Source: Hyparrhenia diplandra
Taxonomy: Eukaryota; Streptophyta; Magnoliopsida; Poales; Poaceae
Reading direction: 5' to 3'
NCBI GenBank assembly: GCA_015847255.1
Contig: JADLZK010012341.1
Span: 186,001 to 250,000, forward strand
DNA length: 64,000 nt
Positions 22,690 to 34,900 of this stretch are shown piece by piece. Each line of letters starts with the position of its first letter. Within the stretch, counting starts at the first letter, position 1. Under the pieces are notes generated by a model. It saw nothing but the letters and a program-made list of their open reading frames with translations, did not search any database and was not told where the DNA came from. The position numbers and the translations under genes are program-made.

Positions 22690-24541
22690 CACGCGCGCAA
22701 CTGGTAGAAGGCCGTCGACTCCACCTCCACTGTATGCAAGTTAGTGTTAACCATGTAAATGCTTGTCAACCATACCAGGTCTCACTTTGCACACAACAAA
22801 GGCTTGTAAATAAATGATCTTGTGGTTTTAGAGGAAAATAATAAATATGATCTGGTTAAGAAAAAGGGAAGGGGAACCGTGACGTGACGTGACGTAATCC
22901 TGGTAGAGCACGCGCAATCATGTTAGGGCCGTAATCACTCTTGGGCCACGCACGAGGGTGGTGTGGTCGGACCTTCCTGTCCTCGGATAGCAATATTGGC
23001 GGGCTTAGCCATGTCTTGGTCACCGCGCTGAGAGCCCGAGGCCTGAAATACCGAGGAATCTTCAGCGCCGACCCGGTCGGCGCCCGATTTAGATGCGCCA
23101 ACCACCCCTGTGGTGGGCTAGCCCATGGCACCGTCGGCCTTTTCCCTCCCTCTTCCTCCTCCCCACGTGGCGGCGACGGCGAGGTTAGGGTTCCGCGAGC
23201 AACCGCCATGGCAACTTCCTTCCCCCCGATCAGGCGGCGGCCGGACGCACTGGTGGCGGTCGTCGACCGTGGATGGCGGTCGGCGGTTCGATCAGCGTTG
23301 GCGAGGCGTGGCGGCGCGGCGCCGCCAAGCGGGCCGGGCCTGGACTCATCCGGTTGGGTATGGCGGGTAGGCGGCGGGGGCGTTGAGGTCGACCATGGCG
23401 GGTGTGAGAAGAGCGGGGGGAAAGGGGGAAGGGGGGGCCGCGGGCGCTAGGGTTGAACTCCGCCGAGCTAAGCTAGCGCCGGAGGGGGCGGTGGGCAGCG
23501 GGCGGGAGGAGGAAGAAGCCGGCGTCGCTCCGTCCCGGAAAAGGAGGAAGAGGATGGGGCGCCCGGACGGGCCGTTGGGTGGGCCGGCCCAGCCCCAAGT
23601 GGGCGGCAGAGCATGCCCCTGAAATACCTGACGTGCGGGTAGGCAACCACGTAGGGATTATCACAAACTAAAGTGGCCCAATGAGGCCCACATAACCCAA
23701 GCTGGAAGAGGACAAGCCCACGTTCCTGCTGATGCCGAGAGCGTACCGATTGTCTACTGATAATGCCGTCCCCGCAGTGTCGCCGTCAGATCTTGGTCGA
23801 TCCGGTAAGGTGTTTCATGTCTGTCACGCCCTGTTATGGCCTTGTAGCAAGTTAGCAACTTATCGTTCATTTCAGATTTGTTGTTACTCTACTAGTCTAG
23901 GTTGCACTAAGATCCATGGCTGCGCGTGTCTCTATTTGTTCCCGTCGAATCATATATATAAGCTGGTTTCGCAGTATCCAAGTACTAAATTCCATAAACT
24001 TTGTTTCTCCACTGTTTTTTCCACCGATCTATGATCATCTCTATTTTCTCCCAACTTAAGTGCTATTTTTTTAATTAAGTGTTAGGCATTAATATTGTGC
24101 ATGCTGTTGCCACTAAAACTCTGAAACTGATAGCTGAGTGTCAAAAAGATAATGCTGCAGAAACTTCTCTGGTCCTGATGAAAGTAATTGAATAAATTCT
24201 AAGAGGAGACAATGAACTAACTGAATATATTCGTGTTTCTGCACAGAGGACTGAAAAAACATGTATACCCATCCCACATCAGCCTATATCTGTATGGATG
24301 TATCACCTATTTCTCAACAAAAGGAAGAAAAAAGAATGACGTGCTCTAGTAGTTTCTTCCTGTATCAGGCATCCATGCCTCCCTTGCTCTGAACTTCCTT
24401 TGTGCATACAACGGGAGTCTTCTAGGAACACAAGGCAGCTATGGCCTGCACACAAACGTGTGTTTTCTTTATATATACCCCCGAACAATGGAGACTCGAG
24501 ATCATTCCCTCTTCATCCTGCACGCCCTTAACATCGTCTTG
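22690..24541. other. Intergenic between protease gene 2 and the galactosyltransferase
   Basis: The first 170 bases are AT-rich 3' UTR. At 22879-22895 GTGACGTGACGTGACGT has three tandem TGACGT bZIP-type motifs. From 22930 to 23700 is a GC-rich block with open frames on both strands and no recognisable protein. The remainder is AT-rich; its right end contains the 3' UTR of the minus-strand galactosyltransferase. Confidence 0.4.
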
Positions 24542-27339
24542 TCAGAACGAGGCACTCCAAATTGCATCCTCCCCTTCACTGCATCTCGAGTGCACGTATT
24601 TTAGCCTCTCAACTGGATTGCAGACCCCACTGCACTTCCAGTCAAACGACGCAACACAAACGTTCCCTGCTTGTGCTTTCCACTCACAATCTGAGAGGAA
24701 ATTTCAGAGAGCAAAGATTGGTCAGAACTTAGAAGTGCCAAATGGTGCATGGTATACAGAGGTGCTGAAGAAACTGACCTGGTGGTGTTCCACAACACAT
24801 GTCCCTGTCGTCGATGTGCTCCACATCTAGGCCGATAAACCATGCGCCAAGAGATACATCTTCATTCGCGTATTTATGCAATATGGGCCTGGGCGATACG
24901 ATGAACATACGTAGCTGCATCAGCTGCCACTCAAGAAAGAGAAAATTTGTCTGAGTGAGCACAAACCGTGCTCCGGTCTTACTGGTTGATCGAGATGTAG
25001 GTGGCAAGATCCTTGGAGATGGCATATATCTGCCCTGTGGCATGACGAAAATACTTGTTCCCATCTTCTCCAAACTTCCAGAACTCAGGCTCATGGTATT
25101 TTGAATCTCTGATGAGAAAACATCAGCAAAGTGGAATGAGAATTCAGTGTATTGGAACTTCAATTTTCTATGCTGTTTTCAGAAGAATTACTTGTCAGAA
25201 AGGACCGGTCCTGACTTCATACAACCAATATACACCCGTGGTTTCAATTTATGCCGACCAAGGGTTGCGATGAGCATGCCTGCACATTTTACTCCAGTTA
25301 ATATTAATAAATAATCAATAGACCTCCTCACTACAGTTGGTGATTTTAGAGGTTTATATAGTATTATATTATATCAGTCTAATACTAAAGAGTAGTACCT
25401 AGGTTTACGTGAACATCGTCGTCCACCTTGACATAGAAATCTGCATCCCATAAGGCCACAGCAGTAGAGAAGTATATCTTGGTCTTCGCAGATAGCTTGT
25501 GGTACCCTTCAACATGATCCTGTAAGCATGTACAGTTGTCTCATAACAATGCGTCAATGCTTAACACACATGACATGTCCTTAATCAGCGGCAGAACATA
25601 GACTTGGATCTTTGTGCTTCAACGGAATGGACAAAACAATGGTAAAGATAGTTAATGAAGACCATCATACCAGCCTAAGAAAGTCGTGATGCATTTCATC
25701 CTCCGCGTCTATAGCTTTATCAAGGACGTTGTTTGATGTAGCGCTGCATTAAAAACCAGTTTTTTTACTTCAGTAAATGAATAGACTATTGAATATGTAC
25801 AGCTTCTTAATTATGGGTTTGTAACTTATTCACAAGCATTAAACTGAAAGACAATACAGTTAAGCATACCTATGTCCTATTGTAAATCGGATGATGATTC
25901 CCTTCTCCTCCAGTTTCTTGAGTTTCTCACCTAATAAACAGCAGGTCAGTATGCAAGAGACAGCAAGCACAGCAAACTAGAAATAGCAATCAGCCCTAAT
26001 GGAGATTTCCTGCAGCATTGGTTCTTTCAAGGAAAAAAAACACAGAGAGAATCCTGCATCATTTTTCTCTAGCTAAGAGCCTAGGAACAAGTAACACATA
26101 AATAAACAATCGCTAACCAGCAGGAAAAAAAAAAAAAAAATTCAAGTCGCAGAGCATAACGCGAACCTTGAGGCATCCAGGTCTCCCTCACAGAATCCCG
26201 ACGCTTCCTGCTGCTGAAGGCGGTGTTGATCCCAATCACAACAAACGCCCTTCTCCTCTGCAGCTTACTTACGCCACCTGTACTTTCCCCATGAAGCTCA
26301 TTGCTACTGCGCTTTGCTGCCAGCTCCATCTGTAGTGTGTCAATTGACTTCTCCAAGGATCTGAAAACAAAATTATACCCAAATTAGTCCCGAATTGACA
26401 GTTCGAGAGGCGCTGATAGACGAAAATCAGTTTCTATAAACAGTTTTCAAGGTCCACGCTGACTTACTGTATGGCCTCATGAGTCTTTGACACCTCCCCA
26501 TAATGTCCCTATCTTCGGCAGGTTTCTGAAACCAAGAAAAGTTATACAATCAGTTAACAGAACTGTTACTCCTCGGAAGAACATACTAGACCTTGAAAAG
26601 CTTGCTTTACGTTATGGTAATAGTACAGTTTTATGTGCTTTATCGAACAGTGTAGTCAAATGCAGGAGATTTTTTTTTTTTAAAAAAAAACAAATGGTGC
26701 CAACAACTACAAGAGGTGTACTTAATTAATGCATAAACGGTGCATATCCATTTCCTCATGTTTCCCTAAACCGTCATAGTCTTTAATCTATGTTTTCTTG
26801 CCTGATAAATACTGCCACAACAGTTCATAGTAGTAAGCAAGACAAGAGTATGATGCCTGTAACAATGTCGAATTCAACAATGTCTGAAGTAGCAAGCTGA
26901 TTTGGTCCGGGAATTTATTAGAGAAAAAAAAAGGATATATAATAAGCAAAAGAGAGAGGAAAAAAACAGAAAGTTCAGGGGTTAGGCAGGCCTACCGGCT
27001 TGGCAACAAAATCTTCGGAAAGGCTCTGCAGCTCCCTGTCGTGCTGGTGCCGCCGGCTCTGCACCACGACCGGGCTCGGCAGGCTCGGCATCGATCCAAA
27101 CCTGCACAAAACCATCGCCGCCGCAGATGGCAGACGCAGAACCCGTAAGCCGGCCTTGCAGCACGCGGTGACACGCACAGAACTCCCCGGGCATAGCAGC
27201 AAGAAGAAGAGAAACCAATCTATTGACTCACAGGTCGGTAACGAGCATGCCGAGGAAGAAGCTGAGAAAGCAGAGGATGAGTATCCGGCGCGAGAGCAGC
27301 CTCCTTTCCGAGGCGGCGGCGCCGTTCTTGGGCTTCATC
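24542..27339 (-). CDS. Beta-1,3-galactosyltransferase (GT31, DUF4094 type), 11 exons
   Basis: Minus-strand exons: 27339-27232, 27101-26996, 26525-26468, 26360-26167, 25930-25870, 25743-25671, 25519-25399, 25279-25192, 25108-24983, 24888-24779 and 24690-24542, about 397 residues. All introns are GT-AG. The N-terminus is cytosolic, then a signal anchor (LILCFLSFFLGMLVTDL), a DUF4094 stem (DIMGEVSKTHEAIQSLEKSI) and the GT31 domain: RRAFVVIGINTAFSSRKRRD, SVRETWMPQG, FYVKVDDDVHVNLG with the DxD metal-binding motif, YIGCMKSGPVL, YISINQPILHKYANEDVSLG and VEHIDDRDMCCGTPPDCEW. Such Golgi type II enzymes add beta-1,3-galactose, for example to arabinogalactan proteins or N-glycans; the acceptor cannot be read here. 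Indels: an extra C at 27300-27302 and a missing base in the C4 run at 26496-26499. Correcting both gives one continuous frame. Confidence 0.94.
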
Positions 27340-28671
27340 TCCGATCGTTTCGCCTCTCTCTCCTCGTCGTGTCTGGTGGGCCGGCTGGGGACTCGTGCTA
27401 TGCCTATGCGTTTCGTGAGTCACACCATACCATTCGGCGAGCAAGGGAGGGCGGCTTTATGCAGGCTCGACGTAACCGAAGCAGAGGAGGGAGGGAAACA
27501 CCAAGAGGGAGACGACGACTAGTTTAATGGTGGACTCGGAGCAAATGCTACGTTCACGGCGCAAGGGTGGGAACGCTGTTTTTCTAGACGGAGACAGGGG
27601 GAGAGAGGTGGGCAACGGGGATACCTGCCCTGTGGTTTAGCGGAAGGCTGTTACGGTGTTCCATGTTCCTTTTCCCCTTTTATAGTTTGTTTATTTAATG
27701 CTAGAGATTTGTGATTTCTTTTATTGAATTGAATGGGTCCGAGAGGTACGAACAACAATAAAAAGTATTTAGTTCTTTAGACATCATGTATCATATATTT
27801 ATATAATATATGAAGAATGAGAAATTCATACTCCATTTATTTCTTTTTATAATGCATATTAGAATTTTCAAGTGACAATTCATTTTTCTAGTGAATAACC
27901 GAGGCCTTAAAAAAGTGGCATCATTTTTGGGCACTGGCCTGCCGCGTTGGCACCGGCACGGCGAGTTCCGTATCATTTCCGGGTCCGCGAGGGACGCGGC
28001 ACGGGGCCACGACACGTGAGAAATTGCGGAGACCCCCAAAGCGCGGCGCCATGGCATCGCTGACCCTGTCTGTCCCTCTCAGACGGGACGCGCCATCGAG
28101 GGCGCCGCGCCAGCAGCCGCCGGCGACGGCAAGGTAAGGTGCGCCAGCGATTTCCTGGAATACGTTCTCATGATTCACACCGTACACGATGGTAGATTCG
28201 TTCACCGAACTACCAAAGCAACTGAACTGAAACCAAGGATGGCAGTTTCGCTCTCGCCGCCGCCGGAGAATCCACGTTCCACATATTACCATGATCCACC
28301 GTGTCAGCTGGTGTGGTCGAGTCGAAACGTACAACTCAGTTAGCCTGAGTGAGACCATTTGTCTGAGATCCCAAGGTTGCAGTTGTGACCCAAACGCGAT
28401 TACTTGAATCGACCCTGGGCCGACGTCTCTTTCACCGTCAGTACATTACTGAAAATGGCTGCAGGTACGACTGGTAATTCCAAAGCATGTATGTTGCCCG
28501 GTCTAACACTGCACGCTTCAGTGAAAGCGACCAAGCTGGACCGCTAGCCACGAACAACGCGCCACAGGCCAACGGAATACTGTTACTTTCCACGGAACGG
28601 CAATACGGTATCGTCGGCGGCAGGCGGCTGTACATGGATCCCTACGTTGTTATCGATAGAAACATATGGAT
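27340..28671. other. Upstream region of the galactosyltransferase, no gene recognised
   Basis: Bases 27340-27480 are the likely 5' UTR and promoter. The rest is mixed. A 145-codon minus-strand open frame at 28358-27921 has no recognisable domain. No further feature is supported. Confidence 0.4.
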
Positions 28672-28891
28672 TAAGGGCTTGTTTGGATGCAGTGGTTTGC
28701 ATCAATCGACATTGTCTTTGATTAACCTTACTTGGATGTAGTTAGATCCACGTGTGTTGGGTGGATTAGAGTGGAACTTAACTAAATTCCACCTCAATGC
28801 ACTCTATCACATACGAATTGAGTTGAATCTGATAACACTCAAACAAACATACGAATTGAGTTGAATTTGATAACACTCAAACAAGGCCTAA
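28672..28891. mobile_element. Tourist-like MITE with TAA target-site duplication
   Basis: The body is 28675-28888 (214 bp). The left end GGGCTTGTTTGGATG and the inverted right end GGCCTTGTTTGAGTG are near-identical and typical of grass Tourist elements. TAA flanks both sides (28672-28674 and 28889-28891). Inside, a 38-bp unit starting ATACGAATTGAGTTGAAT is repeated in tandem at 28811 and 28849. Confidence 0.85.
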
Positions 28892-29289
28892 GGCTATCGA
28901 TCCAGCCATCCACAACACTGGGAATCGGAGCATGGCCAATCTTGTTTTGTTATTGTTGTAAAATAAATAAATCTAGTTTTCTTATCGTGCCCAGCCGGCA
29001 ATGGGCCCCTACACCGTGTCACCGTCTGCAACAAAAACAAACCCGGAATGCCGGCAGTACAGAAATGGCGTTCTCCAACTTGAAGCAAAACTGGTGTTTT
29101 CAATACGTGCTTTGATAGCTGGACATTGATTCGATGCTTCCAGGACCGTTTAGATCATCAGCGATAACGATGAAACAGGGCGAAATAGCGTCATGAGTCA
29201 TGACTTATATGAAGTAACTGGAACTGACTAGGACGCGTGATTAAGTAAATAGTACGTAGTATACTAACTTGTTGCTGCAGGTGGTTATC

Positions 29290-29774
29290 AATGGCCACAT
29301 CGAGGTGATTTGCATGGTCATGACCGCATCACAGATTCACAACTCACAAGAAGCTGGGGACGACAAAAACCAGCACCGGTGATAAGAAGCATCATTTTTC
29401 AAACGGTCAGATATGCACAGATGAATGAAACGTCTAGTCATCCCATTTAGGAGTGAAAAGTGCATGCCAATCACACAAAATCATATTCTGCCCGAAATAA
29501 GTTTCTTCACACGATTGTGGCCAACCTTGCAAGCATGCACATGACATTACGACCTTTAATCTTCTGAGTGGCTTGTCCAACATATACACCACTCCGCTTA
29601 TGATGCTACTGGATGTAAGGATGACTGGTCTGGAAGACAAGTCTATACTAATGTTGAAGATCCACTTTTACCAATTTGCAATCCCTTCTTTCAAATTCTT
29701 GAAGCAGATTGACCTTGAGAGGCATGGCATGTATGACGCTTACACTATCGTGTAGGCTATGCTAAGGCAGTCCA
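29290..29774 (-). pseudogene. Duplicated 3' fragment of the TMEM50 gene
   Basis: This segment matches 31715-31985 and then 32560-32698, both in or near the TMEM50 gene on the minus strand. The part between, with exon 3, is missing. The copy keeps the last codons of the gene: the minus strand at 29580-29556 reads W-T-S-H-S-E-D-stop. Its flank at 29753-29774 (GTGTAGGCTATGCTAAGG) is the uninterrupted counterpart of the site in the parent that holds a Stowaway MITE. A copia LTR begins at 29775. It is too short to encode anything. Confidence 0.85.
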
Positions 29775-31520
29775 TGTTAGAATATCTACCCAGCCCATGG
29801 CCTTATCATGTTGTACACGGCTCCATATAGATAGACTATAGGATATTCTCGAAGTTGTTGTAATCTATTGTTGTTACTTGATATGTAAGTTAGCTAGTTA
29901 GTTAGCATAGCATGATCCTAACCGATTGTATCTAAACCTATCTTGTAAACCACGCTAGGGTGTTTCCAAGCCTATATAAACACGGAGCCGTGAGCCTGAG
30001 AAGGCATCACGTTAAACCCATTTTACATGTAATCAGAGCTTAGGTTTCCACAAAATCCACCCATGGCTTCCTCCTCTTCTCTGCAAAGCAGCCCTTTTGC
30101 CTTCTCGCTGATCGGCTGCCCGGTTTTCTAAGAAGGCATGGCAGTGGGTCGGGAACCTCCACCAACACCGCTACCCGTGGAGGACGCGGGTGGCTTCAAT
30201 CATGGTGGAGGTGGAGGTGGCCGCGGCCATGGTCGTGGTGGTGGCGCGATTAACGGCAACAATGGTGGCAAGCCCCCAATGGTGGAGATCGATCTACCAA
30301 TTGTGCGAAAAGGAGGGGCACACTGTTCTTTGCTGCCACAAAGCGCTTTGACTCCTCCTTCCACGACACGCCGGAGCAGCGCCGCGGTCTGGCCGCCACC
30401 AACTCCAACTCTTATGGCCTCGACACCAGGCCGGTACAACGACATCGGCGCCACCGACCACATTACGAAAGTGAGCTTGATAAGCACATCGTGAGGGACA
30501 AGTACCATGGCAGCGACGGTACACACCGCCCGGCCAGTGCGGTATGAGAATAAACCAAGTAGGTCGAGTTTTGTTCATACCCCAAATCGCAATCTTGTTC
30601 TTAATAATGTTCTTTTATGTTCGGAAGCAAACAAAAGTCTTGCCTCTGTCCATCGCCTTACCTCAGATAATCGTGCTTTTATTGAATATCATCCTACTCA
30701 TTTTTTTATCAAGGATCAGGCCACAAAGAAAAACGCTGCTTAGAGGGGGAGTGCGAGGCGGACTGTACCCATTGAAGTCGTCACATAGTCCAGCCCCTTC
30801 ATCGAATAAGGTGACGCATGCTGCTGTCAAGATCTTGGCGTCTAGGTGGCATAGTAAGCCTTGGTCATCCGTCTTATGAAGTTGTCCGTCAAGTCCTTAG
30901 CAAAGAGTCAAATTAAGTTTGTTTCGAGTCCAGTAAAGACACCATCTATAATGCATGTCAAAAAAGTAAAAAAGCCATCAGCTGCCATATCCTAGATCAA
31001 CAAGCGTGTCATTAAGTCCCTTTGAACTTGTTTTCTCATATGTATGGGGGCAGCACCTACTTCGGTTGGCAAGAATGATTATTATGTTAGTTTCATTGAT
31101 GATTTTAGCAAATTCACTTGGATTTATTTGCTACGGCATAAGTCTGAAGTTTTTCAGAAGTTTCATGAGTTTCAATCTATAGTAGAACGCCAATTCAGCA
31201 AAAAATCCTAGCTATCCAAACTGATTGGGGTGGTGAATACCAAAAGCTAAATTCCTTTTTTTTTTCAATGTGTAGGCATCGCACATCATGTCTCATGTCC
31301 TCATGCTCATCATCAGAATGGATCTGCTGAGAGGAAACATCGTCATATAGTAGAAGTGGGTTTATCTCATCGTCATATAGTAGAAATGGGTTTATCTCTA
31401 CTAGCGCATGCATCCATGCCCTTAAAATTTTGGGACGAAGCTTTTTTAGCCACCACATATCTCATTAATCGCCTCCCTAGCAAAAGTTATTCAAGGTCAA
31501 AATCCTCTTGAGCTTCTTAG
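29775..31520 (+). mobile_element. Truncated, internally deleted Ty1/copia retrotransposon
   Basis: A 253-bp 5' LTR (29775-30027) runs from TGTTAGAATAT to CA. A degenerate tRNA-Met primer binding site follows (TGTAATCAGAGCTTA, normally TGGTATCAGAGC). A gag-like ATG at 30063 is soon interrupted and most of gag is deleted. Then come a Gly/Arg-rich segment (30190-30290), a degenerate zinc knuckle (YQLCEKEGHTVLCC), a protease motif with DTGA changed to DIGATDHIT, the pre-integrase region (RLTSDNRAFIEYHPTHFFIK) and integrase (YYVSFIDDFSKFTWIYLL, TDWGGEYQKL, HQNGSAERKHRHIVE, FWDEAFLATTYLINRLPSK). Reverse transcriptase, RNase H and the 3' LTR are absent. Frames are broken in several places. It cannot transpose by itself. 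Confidence 0.92.
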
Positions 31521-31959
31521 AATGACTTATTATATTTTCATAGTAATACCAATGTGCTGTCATAATAACGTTTCTTAATTCTCTAATTTTAGTCAAACTT
31601 GATTTGATTTTACTCTCAAAAATTCTTAGAATGACTTATTATAATTTAGGATGTAGGTATTAAATAAATAGTACTAATTCATTGACAGTTTCAGTTTTAA
31701 CCACAAGATTTGCATGATCCACGACCGCATCACAGATTCACAACTCAATAGAAGCTGGGGCAAAAAACGTACACCGGTGTTAAGAAGCATCATTTTCAGA
31801 ACATCAGTTATGCACAGATGAAATTTCTAGTAATCCCACTCAGCAGCGAACAGTTCACGCCATTTCCATCACACAAAATCACATGCTGTCAGGTGCCAGA
31901 AATAATTTTCTTCACAGGATTGTGACCAACTTCGCAAGTCTGCTTATGACATTTCGCCC

Positions 31960-34900
31960 TTAATCTTCTGAGTGGCATGTCCAATAGACCAGCCCACTGC
32001 AAGGGTCAAGGGAACTCGGTACACAAACTGGACAAGCGTCCGAGGGAGTGAAATATTATAGTAGATGGAAATTGAAGGCATACCTTATCAACACAAGAAC
32101 ACATTGCAGAACACCAGCCACACCAGTCCAGACAGAAGGGCCCTTGTTCGTCAGCGCATCTTGCACCAATAAACCCACAGATCCAGCTAGGCAGACAAAA
32201 GAGACCACATATGCCACAAAAAGCCAAAGCTTCACTCTGCAAGATTAAGAAACTAATGTTACAAAAACTTCTATAAAAGTATCACAGACAAAAAGTTCGT
32301 ACATCTTAAATTCCATTTGAGCACATTCCAGCACCCTGAAATTGCTTGTCTTGTTATAGAACCAATGAGGGAGTTTTTCAGGTATGCAAAAGATATGTCC
32401 ATTTGGGATTACAAGGACAACACCATGACTTACTGAACCTGATAAAAAAGTGATGCATCGCATAGCACAATGCTAGAAACTTGAGGCTCTTCAATTAGAA
32501 AGCAAAGATTTAGTTAATGAAACTTTTGGCTAGGTGGCACATGTACATGCCATTGGATGCAAGGATAATTGGAACACAAGTCTATAATAGCGTTGAAGAT
32601 CCACTTTGAACAAAATTCCAATGCCTTCTTTCAAATTTTCAAAGCAGATTGACTTCGAGGGGCATGGCCTAACGCCTTACAATCTCATTGTGTAGGATAC
32701 TCCCTCCGTCTCAAAATAGAAGTCATTCTCGCTTCCCGAGAAGTTTTTTTTTTTTTTAAAACTTTTAACCAATTATATCTAAAAAGTATTAATATTTATA
32801 AGAAAAAAATTAGTATTATTGGACAGATCTTGAAATATAATAAAATCATTTGGAGATATAATTGTTGCACGTATTTTCTCTGAGACTAGTCAAAGTTGAG
32901 AAAGTTTTGACCAAGACGCGTCCCATAGCGACCTCCATTTTAGGAGGGAGAGAGTATATGCTAAGGGGAGTCCAGGCACTCTTGTTTACCAACATATGGT
33001 TCTGTACTAACAACTTTCCTTGATTTTGACATTATGAAAAAAAAAGTGCAAATCGTTTATTTTACAAGCTTTATGTTGCTGCAGGTATCTTTAAATTCTA
33101 GATCCGCAAAACCTATCTGACCAGGATCTCAATCAGTGTAGTTGTTCAAAAAAAAAAGACCTTTCCTGGAAATAGTTCTATATCAACTGTTGGGAAAGGC
33201 GAGGTGTGGCGAGCTACCCCTTCCGCGCCTAAGGTGTTCAAGGCGTGAGGCGAGGCAGAGCCAAGCGAACATCTTAATCAATAATGCCACTAGAATTTAG
33301 AAGCAAATTAAACTTCAATACTGCCAGTTCTTAGGATGTATTACCATAATAAGCAGCGCTACTAGTATAATCTATAATGCCACTAGAATTTAGAAGAAAA
33401 TTAATCTTCACTTCAGTACAGCCAGTTCTTCGCATGTATTATCATAATAAGCAGTGCTAGTGCACAGCATAAATTAGCAAAATAGGAACTCTGGAATCTC
33501 TCCTCTCAATAGCAAAAAAAAAAAAAAATAGACTATAATGGCATAATTTATCTTACTAGTGAGTGCAGAGAAGACCCAAGCACAACTACTAAGAGCAGAG
33601 CAGAGGCAGAGGAGGGAGGGAGAAAGGCTAGAAGAGCAAACAAGGGGGCTAGTTGGGAGAAAAGGATACACCTGTGCTGTGACTGAGCGGCTGGAGGGAA
33701 TCAAAGAGCAGAGATCACCAAGCGGATCAGGCAGGGAGGCAGCGGATTAAGGCGAGCCCTCTTCCCTCCCCTCTGCTCTCTTAATCCCAGGTGCTCCCTC
33801 TCCACTCTTCTCTGTTCTCTTCCCTCCCTCCTCTCTTTCCCTCCCTCTCTGCTCCCTCGATCCCAATCTATGCGAATCTGAGAATCAACCCCAGGAGATG
33901 TAGGTGCGGGCCCAAGACCTCCAGCGATGGCCGCAATCAGTGAGTTTCCTGCCCCACGGCGTAATTCCCTTGTTTGCCGTGCACGCACGATCACCACGTT
34001 TCCCACCCACAGGCAAAATCCCTGCCGGCCTATTTTCCTTCTGAACCCTCCCACGCTCACATGCTTTGCAGCATCCCCCTTGAGCAGCTCGACGCTTTGG
34101 TGACGTGCAAAGCGGACGCCATATGCACAAAAGCCGTAGCAAGCCCGGCGCCACCGTTCAAAAATCGCTTTCAGGCGTCAAGGTGATGACTAGGTGACGC
34201 CTTAATAACTTTGATTACAACCCCTGTTTTAAAAGGCGGCTAGGTGTCCAGCGAGTCTTTGAAATGATGGTATTTTGGGCGCCTAGGGCGGTGCCTAGGC
34301 GACAAGGCGCCTTGTTTTACAAGGCAAAGGCTGAGTACACGGGCGCCTAGGCGGCGCCTTTATAACGTAGATTACAACTCAAATCAAACATGTCTATTTG
34401 ACCTATTGTATATTGGTTCATCAAGATCAATGACAAGACAAGTATTTGAAAAACAAATGTATGTAATCCCATTGCGCCAAACTCAACAACAAAACAAATG
34501 GGGTGAAAAAAACATGAAATAGTGTCCTGGCTAAGACAACCCTAATAACAAGGTCATTGTTCTACCTAAATACAGAAGTTATATTTAACAGACAGAGATG
34601 TTATATCTTGATGATTGCATTACCTGAAAATAAGCATATAAGAGGATAAAAGCATTATGATCCATGATCACGGATAATTCGTAATGGTGGAAACCACCCT
34701 ACTCGAAAGATATGAAGATTCACAAATCTGTAAGATTACCAAAAGAGAAGTCCAACTAGTTGTCTAAGTAGTTCCATAAGTCCCCTAGAAAAAAAATCTT
34801 ATGACTTTCCATATGGTAATACAACTACATCTCATGTAGAACTGCCTCCTCCTTGCTAATTCCATACCAGAGTTACCAGAGTGGGGACGGCAGTTGTTTT

